A stretch of 64,000 nucleotides of DNA from Serripes groenlandicus (taxonomy: Eukaryota; Mollusca; Bivalvia; Cardiida; Cardiidae): NCBI GenBank assembly GCA_031761405.1, contig JASEVX010000117.1, positions 310,001 to 374,000 of the forward strand, given 5' to 3'. The notes under the pieces are model-generated. The model worked only from the letters and a program-made list of their open reading frames with translations, was not told where the DNA came from and made no database searches. Shown piece after piece: positions 31,941 to 41,725 of the stretch; within the stretch, counting starts at the first letter, position 1, and every line of letters starts with the position of its first letter. Both the position numbers and the translations under genes were made by a program.

Positions 31941-32163
31941 CCCTTTCCCTCATATAGACGGTTTCTGATGCCTCTGCAGCAGAAGGCTTTTTGAAAACAT
32001 AGTGAAAAAAGCAGAATTTGCTCAAAACAAGTAATTTCTCCTTTTGCCACAATGATTTCCACTTTTAATCATGTATTATCCATTCAATTTTAGAGATTTT
32101 CTAATTTTTGAAGAAAATATGTTCAAAGTTGTCTGCTGCAGAATTGTCGTATGAGGGAAAGGG
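31941..32163 (+). mobile_element. TTAA MITE A
   Basis: CCCTTTCCCTCATATAGACG, core AATTTGCTCAAAACAAGTAA (both arms mutated), right GTCGTATGAGGGAAAGGG. Confidence 0.82.
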
Positions 32164-32316
32164 TTAGGTGACAGCAGCAGGCTTCAATAATATTGTTGAT
32201 TAGGAGGGAATCGGTACATACTGAGGGATTCAGGATGGGGATTATTGGTATCAGTTACAATACAATTAACTAGCATCAGTGGAATGTTCATCAGATTAAC
32301 GCTGGTATTGTCTTAA

Positions 32317-32479
32317 TCCTTTCCCACATATAACAGTTTTGCAGCAGACGACTTTGAAAACATATTGAAGAAAATCTGAAAAATCTCAATAAATGAGGGT
32401 CCAACTATCAAATAGAGTTGAAAATATTGTGACAAAAGGAGAAATTGCTCGTTTGAGCAATGTCTCCTTTTGTTAAGGG
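32317..32479 (+). repeat. TTAA MITE B missing its right third
   Basis: TTAA, TCCTTTCCCACATATAAC, core AAATTGCTCGTTTGAGCAAT, then CTCCTTTTGTTAAGGG directly before a TTAA that starts the next copy. Confidence 0.65.
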
Positions 32480-32483
32480 TTAA

Positions 32484-32785
32484 TTCTTTCCCACATATAG
32501 TAAATCTGCAGCAGACAACTTCAAAAAAATCTACTCAATAATATCGAAAAATCTCAACTTGAAAGTAATAATAATCATTGAATATATAGAGATGACAGCC
32601 AAATTACTTTTAATTTCAGCAGACAAATTATGAAATCATACTGTATTTCAAAATATGTCTGCTTTTAAAACATCTGACGGTAAAAGTTGTTACAGAGAAT
32701 ACTAAAAGAAATATTATTGTGACACAGTGTTGAAAACTCCTCACTTTCTATTTGAAGTCATTTCTGCAGAGGCTTAAAATGTGGT
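32484..32785 (+). repeat. TTAA MITE B, diverged
   Basis: TTAA, TTCTTTCCCACATATAG, CTGCAGCAGACAACTTC, then increasingly unrecognisable to CTGCAGAGGCTTAAAATGTG. Confidence 0.5.
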
Positions 32786-32995
32786 TCGAATCATTGTTAA
32801 ATTTGAAGATCGAGAAAATGAAGAAATCATGTAAGGGAAATAAGTATCATTAAAATGCAAGTTATTTTGTGAATGTTGAAAGAGATGGTTCCGAATAACT
32901 TCATTAAAAGCAACTTGATGCTTAAAATTATGGATACAGAAGAATTTAGAGGATGTTACTGACACAGAGTCAAAACAGAGGGATCACTTCTTTAA

Positions 32996-33310
32996 CCCTT
33001 TCCCACCTGCAGGCCTTTTTAAAACATCATAGCAAAAGGAGAAATTGCTCATAATGAACAATTTCTCCTTTTTGCCACAATGTTTTCAACTGTATTAAAT
33101 ATTAATGCTTTCATTTATAGAGATTTTCAATAATATTTGCATGCTACACCAGTTTTTGAGCGAAGGGTCGCGAAGCGATCCGAAAGCTCATAGCATGCCT
33201 GCTTTCGAAAATCCAATTTAATGCTGCAACCACAGTCTACCGCGGAAGGATTTGAGATTACTTCATTTTTAAAGTCTTCTGCTGCAGATTTGTTGTGTGT
33301 GGGAAATAGT
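32996..33310 (-). mobile_element. TTAA MITE B with a ~120-bp insertion
   Basis: TTAA, CCCTTTCCCACCTGCAGG, core GAAATTGCTCATAATGAACA, break near 33,143, resumption at about 33,270 with AAAGTCTTCTGCTGCAG and end GTGTGGGAAATAG. Confidence 0.72.
33143..33268. repeat. Unidentified GC-rich insertion in the MITE
   Basis: Begins GCATGCTACACCAGTTTTTG and contains GAGCGAAGGGTCGCGAAGCG and GCTCATAGCATGCC. GCATGCTA/TAGCATGC bound the first 57 bp as an inverted pair. Family not recognised. Confidence 0.5.
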
Positions 33311-33549
33311 TCATGGCTGAAACAAAATGTACTTAATTTGTTACAATTGTTAGATATCTCTTATGCCCTTTAGTGGGACTATACATTGTGAGAATTGATT
33401 GACTCTATAGATGTTTGAATAGATTTTATTTATAAGACATCATGACTTATTGCTCTCAGAAATTGGTAGATATGATTCCATTGTGAACGTTTATATAGAT
33501 CTTCGTAAGTAATCAGTTTTATTGTCTTTTATATAAAGTTTATTGTTAA

Positions 33550-33753
33550 CCCTTTCCCAAATGCAATCAATCTATAGCAGACAACTTTGAAATGATCAGT
33601 TCAAAAATAAGGAAAATATCTATAAATGATAGCATGAATATTGAATAGAGTTGAAACCATTGTGGTCATTATGAGCAATTTCTCCATTTGCCACAATGAT
33701 TCAAAAGTCGTCTGCTGCAGAGGCATCGGATAGCGTCTATTTTACGGAAAGGG
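33550..33753 (+). mobile_element. TTAA MITE, B left / A right
   Basis: TTAA, CCCTTTCCCAAATGCAATC, right side GTCGTCTGCTGCAGAGGC and GCGTCTATTTTACGGAAAGG; the left core arm has gone. Confidence 0.7.
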
Positions 33754-33965
33754 TTTTAATAGTGTAACTTGATTGATTTTCACAATACATGTAGCTGCTT
33801 TCTTAGGTCTCAATAGCAGAACACTTTTGAAACAACTCTGGGAAAAGGAAATTGAAAATGTTCACCTTTTCCCAAGATGTCCTCAACTCGTATGGTAAAT
33901 TAATCTTTCACTTTTTAAAAACAATTTGTGCCTCAGATTTACCTTAGTAATTGCTATCATCCTGG

Positions 33966-34192
33966 GCTTATTCCACATATCAACAAATCTGCATCAGTTG
34001 ACTTTGAAAAAATGTAAGGCAAAATATGGAAAATCTTTATATATATACAAGTATAATTATAAAAAAGAGTTAAAAAAGCATCATGGCAAATAGGAGAAAT
34101 CGATCATTATTACCAATATCTCAATTTGTCTCACTATTTTTAAAAGTCGTCTGCTGCAGATGACTCTAAATGGGTCTGCATGTGGGAAAGGG
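33966..34192 (+). mobile_element. TTAA MITE B
   Basis: TTATTCCACATATCAAC, CTGCATCAGTTGACTTTG, degenerate core, GTCGTCTGCTGCAGATG, end CATGTGGGAAAGGG and TTAA. Confidence 0.7.
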
Positions 34193-34296
34193 TTAATATT
34201 GACAACATGGTTTATTATATACATTGGAAAGGTAACAGATTTAACTGAAAGTAAACCAACAGCTTCTCTGGATAAATCATCTGTATCATTCTTTAA

Positions 34297-34460
34297 CCCT
34301 TTCCCACATACAACAAATCTGAAGCAGACGACTTTGAAAACAACTTATCAAAAGTGTGGAAAATCTCCATTATTGACACTTCAATTGTTAAATAGAGTTG
34401 AAAACATTATTGCAAATAGTGAAATTGCTCCTTATGAAAGCGTTTATATGTGGGAAAGGG
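34297..34460 (+). mobile_element. TTAA MITE B, core half lost
   Basis: TTAA, CCCTTTCCCACATACAAC, GAAGCAGACGACTTTG, left core arm TGAAATTGCTCCTTATGA, then directly AAGCGTTTATATGTGGGAAA. Confidence 0.7.
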
Positions 34461-34463
34461 TTT

Positions 34464-34630
34464 ACGTTTTCCCAAGTAGAAAAATTCTGCAGCAGGAGCT
34501 TAGACTTTAACATCGAGGTAGAAATATTGGAATTTTCTATAACTGAGACTTCTTATTTAATAAAAATTAAAACATTGTGTGGAAAAGGGAGAAATCACAC
34601 GCTGCATATAAATGCGTCTGCATGATGCTA
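34464..34630 (+). repeat. MITE B left two-thirds
   Basis: TTTTCCCAAGTAGAAAAATTC, CTGCAGCAGGAGCTTAGAC, GGGAGAAATCACACG, then ATGCGTCTGCATG, next to another element. Confidence 0.5.
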
Positions 34631-34977
34631 GCTGCCCTCACAAAGTCCCGAATATCCTTGCTATTATTAAAATATTGTATTCGGCAAAAAAGAGAAGAAT
34701 GGACAGGAAAATAATGAAAATTTGGAGCATTACAAATCTTTGCAAATTTCGTACAAATGGTTGTGAGTGCTTGCGAATTTCTGCCAATCATTGCGAATGT
34801 ATACGAGTCCATTTTAAGAAATTCGAGTGTTACGAGTTCTTGCGAACACATTATGAATGAAGCGATTGCCTGATCGATTGCTCTTGCAACCATATCCCGA
34901 TCATTACGATTAATTGGCGAGTGCTTAGTATACTCACAAGGGTAATCACAAGGACTTCGGGACTGTGTGAGAGCAGC
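34631..34977. mobile_element. Non-autonomous TIR element, 347 bp
   Basis: GCTGCCCTCACAAAGTCCCG (left) and CGGGACTGTGTGAGAGCAGC (right) are imperfect inverted ends extending inward about 28 bp. The interior repeats TTGCGAATT/TTGCGAATG words on one strand. No target duplication I trust; superfamily unknown. Confidence 0.65.
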
Positions 34978-35087
34978 ATGAAGGAAATGAGTTATTGTTA
35001 AGAGCTAAGAATTGTGCATTGGAACCTTCCCTAGCATTTGATATCAGATATATATCAGTAGAAATCTGACATGGGTCTTCAGTTTTT

Positions 35088-35515
35088 ACTCTTTCCAACA
35101 TGCAAAGGCCTTCTGAAAACATTGTGGCAAAAGTAGAAATTTCTGATGATGAGCAATTTATCCTATTGCCTCAATGTTTTTATCTCTTTTGAAATTCAAT
35201 ATTTAATTTATCAAGATTTCCATTTAGATATAATTCTCATTTATATTTTCCATATTTTTGCCTTGATGTTTGCAAAGTCCTCTGCTGTGGGGAAGTGGTT
35301 AGCACCCAGAATTTGGAACCGGGTGTCCAGGGCACGATCCCCATTTGCTAAAGTCACAGTCACTAAAAGCCTGTTAATGGTTTGTTGACCATGGGATTAT
35401 GAATAAATAAACTGTTGCCCTGATAAAACTGAAATAATGTTGAAAAATGCTTAAACAATAAAACAAACAAACAAAGTCTTCTGCTGCAGATTTGTTATTA
35501 GTGGGAAAACATTGT
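35088..35515 (-). mobile_element. TTAA MITE B split by a SINE
   Basis: ACTCTTTCCAACATGC left end and decayed core to GCAAAGTCCTCTGCTG, then the SINE, then AAAGTCTTCTGCTGCAG to ATTAGTGGGAAAAC. Confidence 0.75.
35287..35462 (+). mobile_element. tRNA-derived SINE with ~14-bp target duplication
   Basis: Box-A-like GGGGAAGTGGTTAGC, box-B-like GGCACGATCCCC, 3' body CCCTGATAAAACTGAAATAA and an (AAAC)n tail. AAAGTC[C/T]TCTGCTG flanks it on both sides within the MITE. Confidence 0.8.
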
Positions 35516-35705
35516 AGTATGAGATAATTAGTACAATGATTTCAATTACTGATATGAGTAAATGAAATCAACTCCAGTGTATGGAATGCCCTTTGTATTG
35601 TAGTTTGGAACCTTAGACCAAAACTATCTTTTGTAAAACAATAGAACTAGTTCATGAAATATCAGTCATGGATCTATACCTTTGCTTTGTTACAGTTATT
35701 GTTAA

Positions 35706-35907
35706 CTCTTTCACTCATACGCCAATTCTGCAGCAGACGACTTTGAACATATTTTGTTAAAAAATAGGTTATCCATTCAATGAAAGTAGAAAACATTGTG
35801 GCAAAAGGAGAAATTGCTCGTATTGAGCAATTTCTTCTTTTGTCACTATGTTTTTAAAAATCCGTCTGCTGCAGTGGCGTCAGAAAGCGTCTATATGAGG
35901 GAAAGGG
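35706..35907 (-). mobile_element. TTAA MITE A, small internal deletion
   Basis: TTAA, CTCTTTCACTCATACGCC, AAAAAATAGG joined to TTATCCATTCAATG, core GAAATTGCTCGTATTGAGCA, end TATATGAGGGAAAGGG. Confidence 0.78.
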
Positions 35908-35921
35908 TAAAATTTGTTAAA

Positions 35922-35980
35922 CCCTTTCCACATGTGACACTTGACATCTGCAGCTGGCAACTTTAAAAACATGTATAGCC
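35922..35980 (+). repeat. MITE B left-end stub
   Basis: CCCTTTCCACATGTGACAC, CTGCAGCTGGCAACTTT, then cut close to the TTAA of the next copy. Confidence 0.55.
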
Positions 35981-35986
35981 AGTTAA

Positions 35987-36212
35987 CCCTTTCCCTCATA
36001 TAGACGCTTTCTGATGCCTCTGAAGCAAACAGCTTTTTGAAAACATAGTGACAAAAGAAGAAATTGCTCAAAACGAGCAATTTCTCTTTTTGCCACAATG
36101 TTTTCCACTTTTAGTCATAGGTTAATTATCCATTCAATTATAGAGATAATCTATTTTTTGACAAAATATGTTCAAAGTCGTCTGTTAAAGAATTGTCGTA
36201 TGAGGGAAAGGC
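35987..36212 (+). mobile_element. TTAA MITE A
   Basis: TTAA, CCCTTTCCCTCATATAGACG, core AAATTGCTCAAAACGAGCAA, right GTCGTATGAGGGAAAGG. Confidence 0.85.
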
Positions 36213-36497
36213 TTAAAATATGGACAATCTCTATCATGGAAAAGATGATAAATGAATAGAATTTAGCCCTTTCCCTCATACACGTCTATATGTGGGAACG
36301 GGTTAATCCTTTGACTGCTTGAACCGATATTGTGACGCTTGTGCCACTGGCGGCTTAAAATATGGACAATCTCTATCAAGGAAAAGATGATAAATGAATA
36401 GAATTTAGCCCTTTCCCTCATACACGTCTATATGTGGGAAAAGGGTTAATCCTTTGACTGCTTGAACCGATTTTGTGACGCTTTTGCCACTGGCTTT
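36213..36497 (+). repeat. 142-bp tandem duplication carrying a 36-bp MITE relic
   Basis: Copies at 36,213 and 36,355 differ at a handful of positions. Each contains CCCTTTCCCTCATACACG joined directly to TCTATATGTGGGAA and a terminal GGG before TTAA, i.e. both MITE termini with the whole interior removed. TCCTTTGACTGCTTGAACCG follows the TTAA. Confidence 0.85.
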
Positions 36498-36607
36498 AAG
36501 CCAGCCCTTTTGCGACATCTGACCTGTATATAGCGTCTCTAATCTATTGGCTGCTCAAGTACAGTTGACAAATGTAGCATTGAAAGCATCAATCCTTTTA
36601 TCTTTAA

Positions 36608-36830
36608 CCATCTTGCAGACACATTTTGACATGTATGCATCAGATGACTTTGAAACATTTTGGTAAAAAGATGAATTGGTCATGATAAGCATTTTATCCA
36701 CTTTTGCCAGAATGTTTTCAACTCTTTTTGATAATTATACTTTAATTTATAGGTATTTAAGATATTTTTTCCCATTTAGATTTATCAATATTCAAAGCAT
36801 ATATATATAATTAATCTGGAAAGGAAGAAA
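36608..36830 (-). repeat. TTAA MITE B
   Basis: TTAA, CCATCTTGCAGACAC, ATGCATCAGATGACTTTG, weak core, decayed right end (TCTGGAAAGGAAG). Confidence 0.55.
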
Positions 36831-36837
36831 GAAAATG

Positions 36838-36978
36838 TGTCATAATTCGTAATTTTCCTTTTGCCATGATGTTTACAATTTTATTCTATAATCATACTTA
36901 CTTTTATAAAGATTTTTTCAAATTGTTGCCAGAATGTTTTCAATCTTGTCTGCTGCAGATTTCTGATTGTGAAAAAGT
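36838..36978 (-). repeat. MITE B right half
   Basis: TCCTTTTGCCATGATG, TTTATAAAGATTTTTTC, CTTGTCTGCTGCAGATTTC. Confidence 0.55.
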
Positions 36979-37099
36979 CAGTGATGTAAAAGGTTTGTAA
37001 TATATGATACACTTGCCGTTACTGTTATGTCAATAATATATTGATTTTGCAGACCTAAAATGGTGTTCACTTTCAAACAAAGCTATAAATAAGAGACAC

Positions 37100-38128
37100 A
37101 CAAGAGAAAGTTGATGCAAGGCATCAATGTCGCCGGAAAAGACTGCATTGATTTATTTATGTATTCTTGACTTTCCTTAGTCTATTCAAACATTTGCTTA
37201 TAAATTTTATATTCATACCTATACATTAGGGTATCTATAAAAAATTAACGAAATGTGTACACATTTATCTTGGCTTAAATTTAATTTTGCTGTTGTCACT
37301 TATTTAAATAATAGTATTCATTCATATAATTTCAATGTTTGTCAATCTTATTCGAATCACAAGGTAAATATCCTGGTATTGCTTTAAAGGGAGGTAATTT
37401 GAAGAAAACAAAAGTCTTCAAAAGGAGAAATATATCAGCATTACCGTCTACAGTTTAAATTGTTCTATTGTTTGTGGATTTAAAAATGTTCTTTTTTTCT
37501 TATTTCTACATGTACAACGAAATATTGCGGCTTCTCTTTGACGCTTTGCGTCAAACATTCGTCTTGTAATACTTGTCTAAAATAAAATAATATCACTCGC
37601 TTTTTCATATCGAAATGCGCATGCGCGAAAATCGATGTTAAAGGTCACGAAACTACACAACAGAATAGGGTCTATATTTAGCTTAGAAACAGTTCCTACT
37701 TTAGATATTCATGGATTAACATTATTAAATGAATTCTACACAAATCAAGACATCTCTTTGAACATGAAAACAACATTTAGTAAGTTAAAATTGCTATTAA
37801 AATGAGAATCCGAAATTGACCTCAATGATGACACATAAGAGTCTGCATTAGGGGGTGTTGGTTCACGTCTTGAAGGGACCACTTTTGTCTTCGTAAATAA
37901 GACAAAAAACTTAAATGCGAGTGAAATAAAAAAACCTGCAAACATTAAAAAATCGGAATATTTATTTCATTTTAGATGTGTCATTTATTAGTGTTCGTAA
38001 ACAACCACAATTGTAATATGTTCAAATCATCTAGATTTGTTTCTTTCTAATAATAAGCCGCCCTCCCATGTGATTTCCGAAAAGCTATTAAAAATAGAAG
38101 TCGCGGGCTTCTGCCCGGCGACTAATAA
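37100..38128 (+). mobile_element. Helitron/Helentron-like non-autonomous element, copy 1
   Basis: Almost identical to 48,844-49,889. Near the 5' end TTGATGCAAGGCATCAA is a hairpin followed by GTCGCCGG; the 3' end has GTCGCGGGCTTCTGCCCGGC (hairpin) then CCGGCGAC and TAATAA, so GTCGCCGG/CCGGCGAC are subterminal inverted repeats and CTAAT follows the 3' hairpin as in Helitrons. No target duplication is seen. A small plus frame intact in copy 2 is broken here by a G-to-T change creating TGA. No Rep/helicase is encoded. Confidence 0.7.
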
Positions 38129-38369
38129 GTGTTGCAGTGTACTGTTTGTTCCATGTTTTACAATGCTTTCAACAGTATTTCTGTTATATATGAAACAAAA
38201 GCTATAAATATGAGACGCAATCAAATAATAGAGAAGTACTGTAGTGAACAACATAAGGTTTGATTGTCAAATAGAACATGCAAACTGCTTTTTAACAACA
38301 TGGCCACAAAAGAGGAAATTGCTCAAAATGAAGTTTTTTAAAGTAAAACATATTTTTATTAGAAAATAC

Positions 38370-38518
38370 TTACCAGTCATTTAATACCTGATATATAATC
38401 TCCATACCCTAATTCATCCAGAAAAAAGAACGCGTTTAGCGTATTCCTCACGCCCTGTGTGATATACACGGTTGGCGGTAAACACCGCTGCACGTGGCCA
38501 ACTTTTCACTTTTAGTTT
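38370..38518. repeat. DIRS inverted terminal repeat, left (3' side of coding strand)
   Basis: From CTTACCAGTCATTTAATACC to CTTTTCACTTTTAGTTT. It pairs with 44,925-45,072 over ~148 bp with almost no mismatch seen by eye. Contains GAACGCGTTTAGCGTATTCC and GGTTGGCGGTAAACACCGC. Confidence 0.95.
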
Positions 38519-38564
38519 ACAGTAAGTGTTGGTTGACGACGCGGGGATGGGAGGTGGGAATCTG

Positions 38565-38660
38565 AAATGACTGGTAAGTATTTTCTAATGAAAATATGTT
38601 TTACTTTAAAAAACTTCATTTTTATGTCAAAAATACATTACCAGTCATTTAATACCTGAT
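38565..38660. repeat. DIRS internal complementary region (ICR)
   Basis: The first half (AAATGACTGGTAAGTATTTT to CTTTAAAAAACTT) is the complement of the left outer end 38,331-38,383, with one mismatch. The second half (CATTTTTATGTC to TTTAATACCTGAT) is the complement of the right outer end 45,049-45,091. The join predicts a circle junction CATAAAAATGAAG. In DIRS1 the ICR templates completion of the circular DNA; that role is inferred from the family. Confidence 0.92.
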
Positions 38661-38839
38661 GACTTTTCAGCATAGGTCGGGAGGATCGGCCAACACTTCC
38701 AGTCCTTACAGGCAATGTAGTACCATGCATTTTTATATTTAATTACGAAGTACTATTGAACACAACCGCCTTTAAAAGTAGGAGAAAGGATTGAACAGAA
38801 TTTCAATCTTAATGTATGTTATTGTTGTGTTTAACAAAA
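38661..38839. other. DIRS 3' untranslated stretch
   Basis: 179 bp between the recombinase stop and the ICR on the coding strand; no feature recognised. Confidence 0.5.
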
Positions 38840-41725
38840 TTAGCATATAACTCGCTGAGAAGCCACTAGTGGTCCCAGAGAGAACAGGTTTTCCGTTTGT
38901 GCAGACATGGAGCGCAGATAAAAGGTTGAAAATGTAGACTGCGACTTCCATACCGCGGCACGAAGAATGTCTTCCAAAGGTACGTTGTTGGAGAAAGCCC
39001 AACTAGCCGAGAGAGCTCTAATCTCATGCGGACGTATCCGAAGAAACGAGAGATCTCGAGCTGACAGATCTTTGTAAGCTAATTTTATTGTACAGGATAT
39101 CCAGCGGGAAATAGACGCCGCTGAGATATCCTTACAACCTATAAGAGGGAGAAACAACCTCTTCCTACGGCCCCTTTTCCCCTCAACTCTCTTAAGATAA
39201 AACTTAAGAGCTCTGACGGGACAAAGAAGTCTGTCGGTGTCCGATGGACCACAGTTTCCAGAAAGACTGGGAACCGTGATTGGTTTCGGAAGAACCGAAG
39301 GCAACTGGTTCTTTGCTAGAAAACCCGGTTGACACAGTAGAGTTAATGAGTCATCAGATTCATTGAACCTGATAAACCCTGTTTCTACAGAAAGAGCGTG
39401 TAGTTCACTCCTACGGCGAGCGGTTGCAAAGGCAAGAAGAAAAACAGTTTTGTATGTTAAGAACTTCAATGACGCAGAAGATAGAGGTTCGTAAGGCGCC
39501 TTTGTAAGAGACCAAAGAACGCACGATAAATCCCATTTTGGAGTTAAACTCCTAAAAATAGGTTTATCTAGCTCGAATGATCGCATAAGTTCCGAGAGAA
39601 ATGGATTAGAACCAATTCGCTCTCCCCCTTTGAACTTAAGCGTATTCGATAGCATAGAACGATACCCCTTAATCGTGCTAACTGCTAGATCTTTTTCTTC
39701 AAAAAGAAAAAGTAGAAAGTCGGCAATCCTGGTTATAGAGGGACACTCAGGATTGATCGACCTAGCACGACACCAATCTGAGAAGACCGTCCACTTGGAA
39801 TCATAGACGATTCTAGTAGACCTCCTTCTAGACTGAGCGATGCGAGAGGCAACTTTTCGAGAAAAGTTTCTCTCTCGGATCGAACGCTTGATAACGTCCA
39901 AGCGTGAAGGTGTAGCATTGCCGGGTTTGGGTGAAGACGCCGACCCGGTTGCTGAAACAGAATGTCGTCTTGTAACGGAAGACGTATCGGTTGTGCCGAG
40001 AGGCAGGCCAGGAGGTCGTTGAACCACGACCTCTGGGGCCAAAATGGCGCTATCAACAGGATTCTGCACTGTTGAGAACGTAGAACTTTTTGTAGTACGA
40101 TCGGTACCAGAATGAACGGGGGGAACGCATACCCGAATAGACGGTTCCAATCGAGAGTCAGTGCGTCCACTGCCCAAGCTGCAGGATCGTACATCGGCGA
40201 CACATAGAGTGGCAGCCGATGATTGACTCTGGTGGCGAAAAGATCCACCAGGGGTGTCCCGATCCGCATGAATACTGAGTTTACTACACTCTGATTCAGT
40301 GTCCATTCCGCCGGAAGAATTTTGTTTTGGCGGGACAGACTGTCTGCTAAGACATTTAGATGGCCGGGGACGTGTTTTACTACTATTACTAACGACGTCT
40401 CCTGGCACCAAAGGAGTAACTTCCATGTCTCCAGAAAGAGTAGATGGGAGTGCGTTCCTCCTTGCCTGCGAATGTAGGACACAACAGTAGTATTGTCCGT
40501 CGACAATAAAACAGTTGTGTTCGCAACGGAGGCAGAGAACTGTTTGAGAGCTAGCAGGACTGCTCTCAATTCTAAGTTGTTTATGTGAAAACAACGTTCC
40601 TCCGCTGTCCACATGCCCTGGGCTGTTAAGCCCTGTGGCTCTAAATGAGCTCCCCAACCCACAGCACTGGCATCTGTAAAGAGGTACAGATCCGGAGGCG
40701 CTGTGATCAAGGGCACCCCTTGTAGATAGATTGACGGATTTAGCCACCAGCGAAGGTGTGACTTGAAGAAATCCGTCAGAGCTACCTCCTGTTCCAGTGA
40801 GTCCACAGATGGACGCCACCGGGACAGAAAAAGAAACTGAAGGGGTCTCATGTGGAGCCTGCCTAGACTGACTAGGTCGGCTGCTGCACTTAACGATCCC
40901 AGAAGTGACAGCATGGATCGGGCTGTTACCGACACCTGATCCAGATTGAGTCTGATCTTCTGGCACAGAGAATCGACTCTGTCCGGAGGGACCCGAATCA
41001 CCGCTAGGTCGGTTAGAAACGTCATCCCCACGAACGTAAACCTCTTTGACGGAACTAAGTCCGACTTCTGCGTATTGGGAATAAGACCCAATCGCAGAAT
41101 GGTCCGCCAAGCTAGAGACAGATCGTGAATTAGAATTACACGTTCTGTTCTGTGGAGTAGCCAGTCGTCGAAGTATTGAAGGAGTTGTGGACCGTTCATA
41201 CGTAGAAACGCTCCCACAGCATTTATAACCTTCGTGAACACTCGCGGAGCGGACTTGAGGCCGAAGGGAAGTGCCCTGAATTGGAACACTTCCCCATTTA
41301 CCACAAACCGAAGGTATTTCCTCGACGAGGAAGCGATCGGAATATGGTAATATGCGTCTGTCAGGTCTAAAGAGACCGCCCAGTCGTCTTTCCGAATAGC
41401 CATTCTGATGGAGCGGGCCGACTCCATCTTGAATTTCTCGACCGGTATTAATAGATTCAGGGCTGATAAATCTATCACCGGTCTCCACCGACCGTCCTTC
41501 TTCGGAACGAGGAAGAGACGGCTGTAGAAACCCCGAGTATTGGGGTTGAGAACCCTCTCTATGGCCTTCTTTTTCAGAAGTGACGAAATCACTTCTGACA
41601 TGGCCGGATGGCGTGATGACAGTTCGATCGGCACGCTTGTCATGGGAGGAGGGGAAACGAAGGGAATCAGATACCCTTCTTGTATCACAGATAAGATCCA
41701 ACGATCCTCTGTGATACTCTCCCAT
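38840..41725 (-). CDS. DIRS tyrosine recombinase ORF (YR)
   Basis: A 961-codon open frame whose C-terminal third (residues ~606-961, about 39,910-38,840) is a tyrosine recombinase that would insert the circular DNA copy. Residues: Arg771 in TARRRSELHAL, His900-x-x-Arg903 in RPHEIRALSASWA, Trp926 at the second-His position and nucleophile Tyr936 in STFSTFYLRSM. The N-terminal SAM-like part (YDSKWTVFSDWC, STIKGYRSML) is typical. The first ~600 codons overlie the RT gene in another frame and are Ser/Gly/Pro-rich with no domain I know. This frame is the Gag frame: after the Gag UAG (41,803-41,801) 25 sense codons lead into this Met. Expression could be by UAG read-through, internal initiation or a spliced message. 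DIRS1 elements are known for extensive RT/YR overlap. Domain call secure; start codon not. Confidence 0.9.
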   Translation of the reverse strand: MGEYHRGSLDLICDTRRVSDSLRFPSSHDKRADRTVITPSGHVRSDFVTSEKEGHREGSQPQYSGFLQPSLPRSEEGRSVETGDRFISPESINTGREIQDGVGPLHQNGYSERRLGGLFRPDRRILPYSDRFLVEEIPSVCGKWGSVPIQGTSLRPQVRSASVHEGYKCCGSVSTYERSTTPSILRRLATPQNRTCNSNSRSVSSLADHSAIGSYSQYAEVGLSSVKEVYVRGDDVSNRPSGDSGPSGQSRFSVPEDQTQSGSGVGNSPIHAVTSGIVKCSSRPSQSRQAPHETPSVSFSVPVASICGLTGTGGSSDGFLQVTPSLVAKSVNLSTRGALDHSASGSVPLYRCQCCGLGSSFRATGLNSPGHVDSGGTLFSHKQLRIESSPASSQTVLCLRCEHNCFIVDGQYYCCVLHSQARRNALPSTLSGDMEVTPLVPGDVVSNSSKTRPRPSKCLSRQSVPPKQNSSGGMDTESECSKLSIHADRDTPGGSFRHQSQSSAATLCVADVRSCSLGSGRTDSRLEPSIRVCVPPVHSGTDRTTKSSTFSTVQNPVDSAILAPEVVVQRPPGLPLGTTDTSSVTRRHSVSATGSASSPKPGNATPSRLDVIKRSIRERNFSRKVASRIAQSRRRSTRIVYDSKWTVFSDWCRARSINPECPSITRIADFLLFLFEEKDLAVSTIKGYRSMLSNTLKFKGGERIGSNPFLSELMRSFELDKPIFRSLTPKWDLSCVLWSLTKAPYEPLSSASLKFLTYKTVFLLAFATARRRSELHALSVETGFIRFNESDDSLTLLCQPGFLAKNQLPSVLPKPITVPSLSGNCGPSDTDRLLCPVRALKFYLKRVEGKRGRRKRLFLPLIGCKDISAASISRWISCTIKLAYKDLSARDLSFLRIRPHEIRALSASWAFSNNVPLEDILRAAVWKSQSTFSTFYLRSMSAQTENLFSLGPLVASQRVIC

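Noticed and set aside
34567..34893. 108-codon minus-strand frame
   Set aside because: Falls almost wholly within a non-autonomous TIR element; no domain recognised.
37083..38220. Similar 22-bp words (AAGCTATAAATA, GAGACRCA) on both sides of Helitron-like copy 1 as a target duplication
   Set aside because: The right word lies ~65 bp beyond the defined 3' end and copy 2 has no such pair; probably coincidence or an older repeat.
39900..40300. Confirmed Dam-like methyltransferase domain in the DIRS RT ORF
   Set aside because: The typical DIRS block is present, but I could not identify catalytic motifs by eye; mentioned only as a possibility.
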